Origin: Porphyromonadaceae bacterium UBA7087
GTDB lineage: Bacteria > Bacteroidota > Bacteroidia > Bacteroidales > Muribaculaceae
Reading direction: 5' to 3'
NCBI GenBank assembly: GCA_002493515.1
Contig: DKYZ01000097.1
Location: 1 to 20,540 of the forward strand
Length of the DNA stretch: 20,540 nt
Shown here: positions 7,774-14,417 of the stretch, in pieces
How positions within the stretch are numbered: position 1 is the stretch's first letter
Layout of the letters: each line of letters opens with the position of its first letter
The notes under the pieces: model-generated
Told to the model about the DNA's origin: nothing
What the model saw: only the letters and a program-made list of their open reading frames with translations
The model's database searches: none
Made by a program: the position numbers and the translations under genes

Positions 7774-8379
7774 TTATTTAGAATACAACTCAACGATCAA
7801 CTGCTCCTTGATGGTCTCGGGGATATCCTCGCGCTGCGGGACATGGAGGAACTTGCCGCTCTTCGAGCTCTCATCCCACTCTATCCAGGGATATTTGCTG
7901 TGGTTGAAGCCGGCCAGGCAGTCGGCGATGACCTCAAGAGACTTCGACTTCTCGCGCACTGCGATCACGTCTCCGGGCATCACATGATATGACGGTATGT
8001 TCACTACTTTGCCATTGACCGTGATGTGCTTGTGGAGCACAATCTGACGTGCGGCCGGACGGCTCTTGGCTATACCCAGACGATACACCACATTGTCGAG
8101 ACGGCTCTCCAGAAGCTGGAGAAGCACCTCGCCCGTAACGCCCTTAGTACGCTCCGCCTTGTCGAAAAGGTTGCGGAACTGACGCTCGAGCACACCGTAG
8201 GTGTATTTCGCCTTCTGTTTCTCGCGCAGCTGGGTGCCATACTCCGACGTCTTTCTGCGACGGTTGGCGCCATGCTGTCCCGGCGGATAGTTCTTCTTTG
8301 CCAGAACTTTATCCTCGCCGTAAATGGCCTCGCCGAATTTGCGGGCTATTTTTGTTTTTGGACCTGTATATCTTGCCAT
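7774..8379 (-). CDS. rpsD: 30S ribosomal protein S4 (uS4)
   Basis: Primary 16S rRNA-binding protein that nucleates small-subunit assembly and helps control decoding accuracy. The 201-residue protein has the helical N-terminal region (MARYTGPKTKIARKFGE, then a basic NYPPGQHGANRRRK stretch) and the S4 RNA-binding fold (about 92-155, with RLDNVVYRLGIAKSRPAARQ). It has no N-terminal zinc-binding cysteines. In E. coli S4 represses its own operon by binding the leader before rpsM; here the only long leader-like region is directly upstream of rpsD itself (8380-8534), so local control by S4 is an open possibility. Confidence 0.98.
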   Translation of the reverse strand: MARYTGPKTKIARKFGEAIYGEDKVLAKKNYPPGQHGANRRRKTSEYGTQLREKQKAKYTYGVLERQFRNLFDKAERTKGVTGEVLLQLLESRLDNVVYRLGIAKSRPAARQIVLHKHITVNGKVVNIPSYHVMPGDVIAVREKSKSLEVIADCLAGFNHSKYPWIEWDESSKSGKFLHVPQREDIPETIKEQLIVELYSK

Positions 8380-8534
8380 TGTTTTTGTTGATTGAGGCTT
8401 TTGCCTTCTCCGCTCCTTAGCGCAGCCGCGACCGCCGAGAGAAAGTCAGTGTGGCGGTCTATTCGCATTCAGAGCGATTGCCGGCGAAAGCTGTTGATAA
8501 GAAATTGGTTTCCTTGTTTCCTTTCCTCCCTGGG
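8380..8534 (-). promoter_or_regulatory. 155-base structured spacer upstream of rpsD
   Basis: The longest gap in the alpha part of the operon. No open frame of note is present. On the minus strand it holds GACCGCC/GGCGGTC (8430-8436 with 8453-8459, 16-base loop), a shorter AATCGC/GCGAAT-like pair upstream, and AGGC-AAAA-GCCT about 20 bases before the rpsD ATG. The 5' part is purine-rich (repeated GGAAA). No Bacteroidetes -7 box is visible and no U tract follows the hairpins, so it reads more as a leader or processing element than as a promoter or terminator. Function is inferred from size and structure only. Confidence 0.35.
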
Positions 8535-8924
8535 TTATACTCTTCTTCTCTTGGGAGGACGGCATCCGTTGTGCGGAAGCGGAGTGACGTCTACAATCTC
8601 CGTCACCTCGATGCCGGCACCGTGGACGGTGCGGATCGCGCTCTCGCGTCCGTTGCCCGGACCCTTTACATATGCCTTCACCTTGCGGAGACCCAGGTCA
8701 TATGCCACCTTGGCGCAATCCTGGGCTGCCATCTGGGCTGCGTAGGGGGTGTTCTTCTTCGATCCCCTGAAGCCCATCTTGCCGGCCGACGACCAGGAGA
8801 TTACCTGACCCTCGCTGTTGGCTAGGCACACGATGATGTTGTTGAAGGAGCTATGTACATGAAGCTGACCCTGTGCGTCAACCTTGACATTCCTCTTCTT
8901 AGCTGCGACTGTCTTTTTTGCCAT
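8535..8924 (-). CDS. rpsK: 30S ribosomal protein S11 (uS11)
   Basis: Platform protein of the small subunit, forming part of the E-site cleft that holds mRNA. The 129-residue protein has the family core QLHVHSSFNNIIVCLAN and the conserved C-terminal PLPHNGCRPPKRRRV; the Asn-Gly there is where isoaspartate forms in other S11 proteins. A short Lys-rich N-terminus (MAKKTVAAKKRNVK) is normal. It follows rpsM by 9 bases, but is separated from rpsD by an unusual 155-base spacer. Confidence 0.98.
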   Translation of the reverse strand: MAKKTVAAKKRNVKVDAQGQLHVHSSFNNIIVCLANSEGQVISWSSAGKMGFRGSKKNTPYAAQMAAQDCAKVAYDLGLRKVKAYVKGPGNGRESAIRTVHGAGIEVTEIVDVTPLPHNGCRPPKRRRV

Positions 8925-8933
8925 ACTTTGTTA

Positions 8934-9314
8934 TTATTTAGTAGCTTTCTTCTTGTTAGCAACTGTTTTCTTGCGGCCCTTGCGGGTGCGCGCATTGTTT
9001 TTGGTGCTCTGTCCGCGCACCGGAAGCCCGATACGGTGACGGATGCCGCGGTAGCAGCCGATGTCCATGAGGCGCTTGATGTTGAGCTGCACCTCTGTGC
9101 GGAGGTCGCCCTCCACCTTGTAATTGCTCTGGATAACCTCGCGCACTGCGGCGGCCTGGGCGTCTGTCCAGTCCTGCACCTTAAGGTCGCGGTCTACGCC
9201 TGCCTTGCTCAATATGTTGTTGGCGGCGCTTCTGCCGATCCCATATATATAGGTCAAGGCAATCTCTCCTCTTTTATTCTGCGGCAAATCTACGCCGACT
9301 ATTCTTACTGCCAT
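8934..9314 (-). CDS. rpsM: 30S ribosomal protein S13 (uS13)
   Basis: Head protein of the small subunit that contacts P-site tRNA and bridges to the large subunit. The 126-residue protein begins MAVRIVGVDLPQNKRGE, has the GIGRSAANNIL helix-hairpin segment, and ends in the basic tail GQSTKNNARTRKGRKKTV that reaches the P site. It is the first gene of the classic alpha operon and has a perfect -7 box directly upstream. Confidence 0.98.
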   Translation of the reverse strand: MAVRIVGVDLPQNKRGEIALTYIYGIGRSAANNILSKAGVDRDLKVQDWTDAQAAAVREVIQSNYKVEGDLRTEVQLNIKRLMDIGCYRGIRHRIGLPVRGQSTKNNARTRKGRKKTVANKKKATK

Positions 9315-9334
9315 ATTCGACTTTTATATTTTTT

Positions 9335-9343
9335 GCAAAGGTA
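9335..9343 (-). promoter_or_regulatory. Internal promoter -7 box before rpsM
   Basis: The minus strand reads TACCTTTGC, a perfect match to the TAnnTTTGC box, inside the AT-rich 39-base gap between rpmJ and rpsM. The inferred start is near 9328, giving a leader of only about 14 bases before the rpsM ATG at 9314. No TTTG is found at the expected -33 place. It would let rpsM-rpsK-rpsD-rpoA-rplQ be transcribed apart from the genes upstream. Confidence 0.5.
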
Positions 9344-9353
9344 ATAATTTTAA

Positions 9354-9470
9354 TTAACCCTGACGCTGTTTCAATTTGGGATTCTTCTTGTTGATAACGT
9401 ACAATCTTCCTTTTCTGCGCACTATCTTGCTGTCTGGAGTGCGCTTCTTGATTGATGCTCTGACTTTCAT
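9354..9470 (-). CDS. rpmJ: 50S ribosomal protein L36 (bL36), zinc-free form
   Basis: Small large-subunit protein that braces 23S rRNA helices. Hand translation gives 38 residues starting MKVRASIKKRTPDSKIVRR and ending PKLKQRQG, the full family length. The zinc-ribbon ligands of E. coli L36 (Cys11, Cys14, Cys27, His33) are replaced here by Thr, Ser, Asn and Leu, so this is the cysteine-free type that needs no zinc, like the Bacteroides form. It follows infA by 15 bases. Its short length explains why a size-limited ORF scan would miss it. Confidence 0.96.
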   Translation of the reverse strand: MKVRASIKKRTPDSKIVRRKGRLYVINKKNPKLKQRQG

Positions 9471-9485
9471 ATCTTGTGGTTGTTT

Positions 9486-9704
9486 TTATTTGTATCTGAA
9501 AGCTATCCTTCCCTTGCTCAGGTCGTAGGGGCTCATCTCGACCCTGACCTTGTCGCCCGGAAGTATCTTGATATAGTGCATTCTCATCTTCCCCGAGATG
9601 TGGGCCGTTATCTCATGCCCGTTCTCAAGCTCGACCTTGAACATTGCGTTCGACAAGGCCTCGAGAATCACACCGTCTTGCTCTATTGCAGCTTGTTTTG
9701 CCAT
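9486..9704 (-). CDS. infA: Translation initiation factor IF-1
   Basis: Binds the A site of the 30S subunit during initiation and works with IF-2 and IF-3. The 72-residue protein is the standard length and is a single S1-like OB fold: MAKQAAIEQDGVILEALSNA, FKVELENGHEITAHISGKMR, ILPGDKVRVEMSPYDL, KGRIAFRYK. It lies between map (9 bases upstream) and rpmJ, an arrangement also seen in many Gram-positive operons. Confidence 0.98.
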   Translation of the reverse strand: MAKQAAIEQDGVILEALSNAMFKVELENGHEITAHISGKMRMHYIKILPGDKVRVEMSPYDLSKGRIAFRYK

Positions 9705-9713
9705 CTGATATCT

Positions 9714-10535
9714 CTAATTGTTTGTAGGTGTTGCCTCGGGTGTCGTCTCCTCCTGCGCCTCCGCGATGCCGAGCGCTTCCTCGATATAGCGGAATGTGGT
9801 CAGGATTTCCGGCCCCTCGGCCGTGATTAAGATTGTGTGCTCGTAATGTGCCGAAGGCTTCCTGTCGCGTGTGCGGCATTCCCACCCGTTGCGCTCTATC
9901 ACGATATTCTTGCTCCCGAGGTTGATCATCGGCTCTATGGCGATACACATGCCCGGCCTGAGCACGGGGCCTATGCCCCGGCGCCCGCAGTTGGGCACTT
10001 CCGGATCCTCGTGCATGCTCCGGCCAATGCCGTGGCCGCACATCTCGCGCACCACACTGTAGCCGCGGTGCTCGCAATAGGTCTGCACCGCGTTCGAGAT
10101 GTCGCCTATGCGCTTGCCGGCCCTCGCCGCCTCGATCCCCTTGTAGAGCGATTCCTTGGTGACACGCATCAGAGCCTCGGTCTTGGGGTCGACAGTCCCT
10201 ATACCGAATGTATAGCAACTGTCGCCGTGATAACCGTTGAGCTCGGCAACGCAGTCGGTGCCCACTATGTCGCCCTCGCGAAGCTCGTAGCCCGAAGGGA
10301 AACCGTGCACCACCGTCTCGTTGACCTCAATGCAAAGCGTGCCGGGAAAGCCCTCGTATCCCAGACATGACGGACGCCCGCCATTGTCCTGGATGAATTC
10401 CCGGGCTATGTTGTCGAGATGACGCGTGGTGACTCCCGGGCGGACCCATTTCGCCACCTCGCCGAGCGTGCGGCTCGTGAGCTCGCATGCGGCACGCATC
10501 TTCTCGATTTCTTCAGCTGTCTTTACGTAGATCAT
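9714..10535 (-). CDS. map: Methionine aminopeptidase, type I
   Basis: Removes the initiator methionine from nascent proteins when the second residue is small. The 273-residue enzyme has the complete di-metal site: Asp94, Asp105 (in GYHGDS), His168 (in GHGIGRSMHEDP), Glu201 (in IAIEPM) and Glu232 (in HYEHTI), with His175 as the further conserved histidine. It lacks the N-terminal SH3-binding and zinc-finger extension of some type I enzymes. After about residue 255 it has a short Glu/Thr/Pro/Ala-rich tail with no known role. It lies between secY and infA, so processing, export and initiation genes share a transcript. Confidence 0.97.
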   Translation of the reverse strand: MIYVKTAEEIEKMRAACELTSRTLGEVAKWVRPGVTTRHLDNIAREFIQDNGGRPSCLGYEGFPGTLCIEVNETVVHGFPSGYELREGDIVGTDCVAELNGYHGDSCYTFGIGTVDPKTEALMRVTKESLYKGIEAARAGKRIGDISNAVQTYCEHRGYSVVREMCGHGIGRSMHEDPEVPNCGRRGIGPVLRPGMCIAIEPMINLGSKNIVIERNGWECRTRDRKPSAHYEHTILITAEGPEILTTFRYIEEALGIAEAQEETTPEATPTNN

Positions 10536-10565
10536 TTCAATCTCTTACGCCTCTGGCAATTATTT

Positions 10566-11903
10566 TCAGAATACCCCGCTGCCCGTCGTGCGGCCCTTGA
10601 TGCGGCCGTCTTTCATCAGGCCGTCATAGTGACGCATGAGCAGATGGCCCTCGATGATTCGGAGCGTGTCGAGAATGACACCCACCATAATCAGAAGCGA
10701 CGTGCCTCCGAAGAAGGCTGCGAAGCTGCGGTTAAGTCCGCATACATGGGCAACCGCGGGAAGTATCGCGACGATGCCGAGGAAAATCGAACCCGGAAGG
10801 GTGATTCTCGACATGATCGAGTCAAGATACTCCACGGTGGGCTTGCCGGGCTTGATGCCGGGGATGAAGCCGTTGTTGCGCTTCATGTCTTCCGCCATCT
10901 GGGCAGGACGCACCGTAATCGCCGTATAGAAATATGTGAAGGCCACAATCATGACGAAATAAACCAAGTTGTACCAGAACCCGTAAAGGTCGGTCAAGGC
11001 CCCGAAGAATCCGGTATGGTTCGTGCTGAATCCAACCAGAGTCACCGGAATGAACATGATTGCCTGGGCAAAGATGATGGGCATTACACCGGCAGCATTG
11101 ACTTTCAAGGGAATATACTGCCGGGCCCCTCCATACTGCTTGTTGCCTACGATGCGCTTCGCATACTGCACAGGCACCTTACGTGTGCCCTGCACAAGAA
11201 GCACCGCGCCGGCGATGACTGCAAGCAATATGACTATCTCGACGAGGAATATCACAAGACCGCCACCCGCAGAGTTCATCAGACGCCCTGTGAACTCCTG
11301 GATGAATGCCTCCGGGAGACGGGCGATGATACCTATGAGGATTATGAAGGAGATACCGTTGCCGACACCCTTCTGGTCGATACGCTCGCCGAGCCACATG
11401 ATGAACATCGAGCCCGCAGCAAGAACTATGGTCATGAAGACTACAGTCCAGAATCCCATCTCCACATGGCCGCCGGCTGCCTGCACCTGATATTTCAGGT
11501 TCATCAGGTAGGCCGGTCCCTGGAGGACGAGTATCAGCACTGTAAGATAACGGGTATACTGATTCAACTTCATACGTCCGCTCTCACCCTCGCGCTGCAT
11601 TTTCTGGAATGCCGGAAGCACCATGCCCAGCAGCTGTATCACGATCGAGGCCGTGATGTAGGGCATGATTCCCAATGCGAAGATCGATGCCTGGGAGAAC
11701 GCGCCTCCTGAGAACATGTCGAGCAGCTGCATCAGGCCGTCCGAGGTGAAATTCTTAAGTGCTATGAGCTCGTCGGGGTTGATGCCCGGCAAAACCACGT
11801 AGCAGCCGAAGCGGTAGATGATCACAAGTAGCAACGTGATGCCGATGCGCTTGCGAAGATCCTCCACGCTCCAGATGTTCTTAACTGTTTGTGTAAATCC
11901 CAT
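10566..11903 (-). CDS. secY: Protein translocase channel SecY
   Basis: Central channel of the Sec translocase in the inner membrane; works with SecE, SecG and SecA. The 445-residue protein shows ten hydrophobic helices (roughly 19-38, 72-96, 117-137, 151-172, 182-200, 214-236, 271-290, 308-330, 366-386, 391-411). It has the plug and TM2 region (LDMFSGGAFSQASIFALGIM, near 61-80), the conserved GERIDQKGVGNGIS loop, and the cytosolic RKVPVQYAKR loop that contacts SecA and ribosomes. It follows rplO by 12 bases, the classic end of the spc operon. Confidence 0.98.
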   Translation of the reverse strand: MGFTQTVKNIWSVEDLRKRIGITLLLVIIYRFGCYVVLPGINPDELIALKNFTSDGLMQLLDMFSGGAFSQASIFALGIMPYITASIVIQLLGMVLPAFQKMQREGESGRMKLNQYTRYLTVLILVLQGPAYLMNLKYQVQAAGGHVEMGFWTVVFMTIVLAAGSMFIMWLGERIDQKGVGNGISFIILIGIIARLPEAFIQEFTGRLMNSAGGGLVIFLVEIVILLAVIAGAVLLVQGTRKVPVQYAKRIVGNKQYGGARQYIPLKVNAAGVMPIIFAQAIMFIPVTLVGFSTNHTGFFGALTDLYGFWYNLVYFVMIVAFTYFYTAITVRPAQMAEDMKRNNGFIPGIKPGKPTVEYLDSIMSRITLPGSIFLGIVAILPAVAHVCGLNRSFAAFFGGTSLLIMVGVILDTLRIIEGHLLMRHYDGLMKDGRIKGRTTGSGVF

Positions 11904-11915
11904 TGTTCTTTGTTG

Positions 11916-12359
11916 TTATTTGTTTATCGAGCCGCCTGCTGCCTTGATAGCCTCCTCGGCTTTCTTCGAGAACGCGTCGGCCTGAACCTCAAGCGCTCTT
12001 GTAAGAGAACCGTTGCCAAGAATCTTCACAAGGGCGTTCTTGGATACAAGACCGGCCTCGCGCAGTGTCTCCACTGTGATCTTGGAGATGTTGGCTGACT
12101 CGGCGAGCGTCTCGAGCGCATCCAGATTGATGGCCTTGTAGCTCACCTTGTTGATATTCTTGAAACCAAACTTGGGCAGGCGTCTCTGGAGCGGCATCTG
12201 GCCACCCTCGAAACCTATCTTCCTCTTGTAGCCCGAACGGCTCTTGGCGCCCTTGTGTCCGCGTGTGGAGGTTCCTCCGTAGCCCGAGCCCGGGCCGCGG
12301 CCGATTCTCTTGCTGTCTTTGTTGCTTCCGGGTGCCGGTTTCAAATTATGTAGTTCCAT
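11916..12359 (-). CDS. rplO: 50S ribosomal protein L15 (uL15)
   Basis: Late-assembly large-subunit protein. The 147-residue protein has the extended, glycine- and arginine-rich N-terminus (KRIGRGPGSGYGGTSTRGHK) that threads into 23S rRNA and the globular C-terminal domain (LGNGSLTRALEVQADAFSKK). It follows rpmD by 16 bases and precedes secY, as in most bacteria. Confidence 0.98.
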   Translation of the reverse strand: MELHNLKPAPGSNKDSKRIGRGPGSGYGGTSTRGHKGAKSRSGYKRKIGFEGGQMPLQRRLPKFGFKNINKVSYKAINLDALETLAESANISKITVETLREAGLVSKNALVKILGNGSLTRALEVQADAFSKKAEEAIKAAGGSINK

Positions 12360-12375
12360 TGTTCTGTCTTCTTTT

Positions 12376-12555
12376 TTAGAGTTTTGTCACTTCCACAAGA
12401 TGATGCACGGCCTTGACCATGCCCATGATCGACGGATTGTCTTCCTTGACCACGGTGTGATTCATTTTCCTGAGTCCGAGCGCGTCGAGTGTGCGCTTCT
12501 GCACTGCCGGGCAGTTGATGCGGCTTTTGACCTGTTTGATCGCTATCTGTGCCAT
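12376..12555 (-). CDS. rpmD: 50S ribosomal protein L30 (uL30)
   Basis: Small large-subunit protein of ferredoxin-like fold. Hand translation from the ATG at 12555 gives 59 residues, starting MAQIAIKQVKSRINCP, with the family segments QKRTLDALGLRKMNHTVV and NPSIMGMVKAVHHLVEV, and a TAA stop at 12376. Length fits the bacterial L30 family (about 60). It sits 11 bases after rpsE and 16 bases before rplO. Confidence 0.97.
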   Translation of the reverse strand: MAQIAIKQVKSRINCPAVQKRTLDALGLRKMNHTVVKEDNPSIMGMVKAVHHLVEVTKL

Positions 12556-12566
12556 TTCGTATACAT

Positions 12567-13085
12567 TTAGCCTTTAAACACTTTTTCTACACTCACGCCA
12601 CGGTTCTGGGCCACGGTCTGCGGGCTGCGCATCTCGTCGAGGGCAGCGATGGTGGCCTTAACCAGGTTGTGGGGGTTGGATGAACCCTTGCTCTTGGCAA
12701 GCACGTCGGTGATGCCGACGCTCTCCAGAACGGCACGCATGGCGCCTCCGGCCTTCAGTCCGGTACCCTCCGACGCAGGCTTGAGGATAATTCTCGAACC
12801 GCCGAACTTCGCGCTCTGCTCGTGGGGGATGGTCCCTTTGTGGACAGGCACGCGGATAAGGTTCTTCTTGGCTGTCTCAACGCCCTTGGCGATTGCGGCC
12901 GTAACCTCGTTGGCTTTGCCCAGGCCCCAGCCGATGATGCCGTCCTCGTTACCTACCACCACGATGGCGGCGAAGCTGAACGCGCGGCCTCCCTTGGTCA
13001 CTTTCGTGACACGGTTGATAGCCACCAGACGGTCTTTCAGTTCAAGATCATTTGTCGATTTTACTCTATTGTTTCTCTTTGCCAT
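12567..13085 (-). CDS. rpsE: 30S ribosomal protein S5 (uS5)
   Basis: Small-subunit protein at the mRNA entrance, linked to decoding fidelity and helicase action on mRNA. The 172-residue protein has the double-stranded RNA-binding-like N-terminal domain (DRLVAINRVTKVTKGGRAFS, then GIIGWGLGKANEVTAAIAKG) and the C-terminal domain (GAMRAVLESVGITDVLAKSK, HNLVKATIAAL). The spectinomycin-site loop around TKVTKGGR looks intact. It is 8 bases after rplR. Confidence 0.98.
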   Translation of the reverse strand: MAKRNNRVKSTNDLELKDRLVAINRVTKVTKGGRAFSFAAIVVVGNEDGIIGWGLGKANEVTAAIAKGVETAKKNLIRVPVHKGTIPHEQSAKFGGSRIILKPASEGTGLKAGGAMRAVLESVGITDVLAKSKGSSNPHNLVKATIAALDEMRSPQTVAQNRGVSVEKVFKG

Positions 13086-13093
13086 GACTACAC

Positions 13094-13435
13094 TTAGAAT
13101 TTAAGACCGCCCTTGCGCGCTGCGTCTGCCAATGATTTTACTCTGCCGTGGAAAAGGTAGCCGTTACGGTCGAACACTACCTCGGTGATGCCGGCCTCGA
13201 GAGCCTTCCTGGCGATTGCCTCGCCTACCTTGGCGGCCTGCTCTGTTTTGGTCACTCCCTCGATGCCTTTCGACGAGGCTGCACACAAGGTGGCTCCCTT
13301 CAGGTCATCGATCACCTGGCAATAAATACCCTTGTTGCTGCGGAACACACTCAGACGGGGACGCTGAGACGTGCCGGAGATTTTCCCGCGGATACGGGCC
13401 TTTATCTTATTTCTTCTTGCTATTTTCGATACCAT
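13094..13435 (-). CDS. rplR: 50S ribosomal protein L18 (uL18)
   Basis: Binds 5S rRNA and helps dock it, with L5, into the large subunit. The 113-residue protein has the basic N-terminal tail (KIARRNKIKARIRGKISGTS), then RPRLSVFRSNKGIYCQVID and the C-terminal FDRNGYLFHGRVKSLADAAR typical of L18. It follows rplF by 13 bases. Confidence 0.98.
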   Translation of the reverse strand: MVSKIARRNKIKARIRGKISGTSQRPRLSVFRSNKGIYCQVIDDLKGATLCAASSKGIEGVTKTEQAAKVGEAIARKALEAGITEVVFDRNGYLFHGRVKSLADAARKGGLKF

Positions 13436-13448
13436 AATTCAAGCTGTT

Positions 13449-14003
13449 TTATTTCGCATTAGCTGATTTGCCCGACTTGCGGCGGATAATCTCACCCACA
13501 AACTTGATACCTTTACCCTTGTAAGGCTCCGGCTTGCGCAGCGAACGGATCTTGGCGCACACCTGGCCCAGCAGCTGCTTGTCGGAGCTCTCGAGGATGA
13601 TGAGAGGGTTTTTGTTTCTCTCTGACTTTGCCTCTACCTTGATCTCCTTGGGTAGCTTGATATATATGGCGTGGGAGAAGCCGAGCGACAGCTCGAGCAC
13701 CTGCCCTGTGGCTGTGGCGCGGTAGCCTACGCCGACCAGCTCCATCTCTTTCTTGTAGCCCTCCGAGACGCCTACCACCATGTTGTGGACAAGGGCGCGG
13801 TAGAGTCCGTGCATGGCGCGGTGCTCCCTGTCGTCGGTAGGACGCTTGAGCTCTATCTTGTTGCCTTCTATCTCTACGGTGATGTCGGGGTTGATCTCCT
13901 GGGAAAGCTCTCCCTTCGGACCCTTGACTGTGACTACGTTGTCCTTGACCTGTACGGTTACTCCGGCAGGTATCTCAATCGGTGATTTTCCTATTCTTGA
14001 CAT
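13449..14003 (-). CDS. rplF: 50S ribosomal protein L6 (uL6)
   Basis: Large-subunit protein near the factor-binding site and the sarcin-ricin loop. The 184-residue protein has the tandem L6 fold: MSRIGKSPIEIPAGVTV, then VVTVKGPKGELSQEI, and the C-terminal signature PEPYKGKGIKFVGEIIRRK. Its start is preceded by AAAGGAGGT four bases before the ATG region, the strongest Shine-Dalgarno sequence in this window; it is listed separately. Confidence 0.98.
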   Translation of the reverse strand: MSRIGKSPIEIPAGVTVQVKDNVVTVKGPKGELSQEINPDITVEIEGNKIELKRPTDDREHRAMHGLYRALVHNMVVGVSEGYKKEMELVGVGYRATATGQVLELSLGFSHAIYIKLPKEIKVEAKSERNKNPLIILESSDKQLLGQVCAKIRSLRKPEPYKGKGIKFVGEIIRRKSGKSANAK

Positions 14004-14007
14004 AAAT

Positions 14008-14016
14008 ACCTCCTTT
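14008..14016 (-). promoter_or_regulatory. Near-perfect Shine-Dalgarno sequence of rplF
   Basis: The minus strand reads AAAGGAGGT (14016-14008), ending 4 bases before the rplF ATG at 14003. This is almost fully complementary to the 3' end of 16S rRNA. Most other starts in this operon have A/T-rich leaders without such a site, in line with the weak use of Shine-Dalgarno pairing known for Bacteroidetes. It fixes the rplF start with confidence. Confidence 0.75.
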
Positions 14017-14018
14017 GT

Positions 14019-14417
14019 TTAATAAACGTAACACAATACCTCGCCGCCGATTTTCTTCTCTTTGGCCTCCTTGTTGGTCATTACACCCTGCGATGTCGAC
14101 AGGATGGCGATGCCGAGCCCGTTGAGCACACGGGGCATCTCCTTGTAGCCTGTATACTGGCGAAGACCCGGACGCGACACTCTGTGAAGGTTCTTGATGG
14201 CGTTCACTTTGTCGACCGGATCATACTTGAGGGCTATCTTGATGGTGCCCGACGGAGTCGGACCCTCCTCAAACTTGTAGTTGAGGATATAACCCTGCTC
14301 GAAAAGGATCTTGGTGATCTCCCTTTTCATTTTTGAAGACGGAATCTCCACCACACGGTGACCCGCATGGATGGCATTTCTCAATCTCGTCAAATAATCT
14401 GCGATTGGATCTGTCAT
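14019..14417 (-). CDS. rpsH: 30S ribosomal protein S8 (uS8)
   Basis: Binds 16S rRNA helix 21 and is needed for central-domain assembly; in E. coli it also represses the spc operon by binding mRNA near rplE. The 132-residue protein has MTDPIADYLTRLRNAIHAGH, the middle RVSRPGLRQYTGYKEMPRVL and the C-terminal signature LSTSQGVMTNKEAKEKKIGG. It is separated from rpsN by an unusually long 246-base spacer with inverted repeats, lying directly before its own start. Confidence 0.98.
   Translation of the reverse strand: MTDPIADYLTRLRNAIHAGHRVVEIPSSKMKREITKILFEQGYILNYKFEEGPTPSGTIKIALKYDPVDKVNAIKNLHRVSRPGLRQYTGYKEMPRVLNGLGIAILSTSQGVMTNKEAKEKKIGGEVLCYVY

Noticed and set aside
10419..11711. 430-codon plus-strand open frame opposite map and secY
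   Set aside because: His/Asp/Arg-rich shadow of two well-supported conserved genes on the minus strand, with no recognisable domain.
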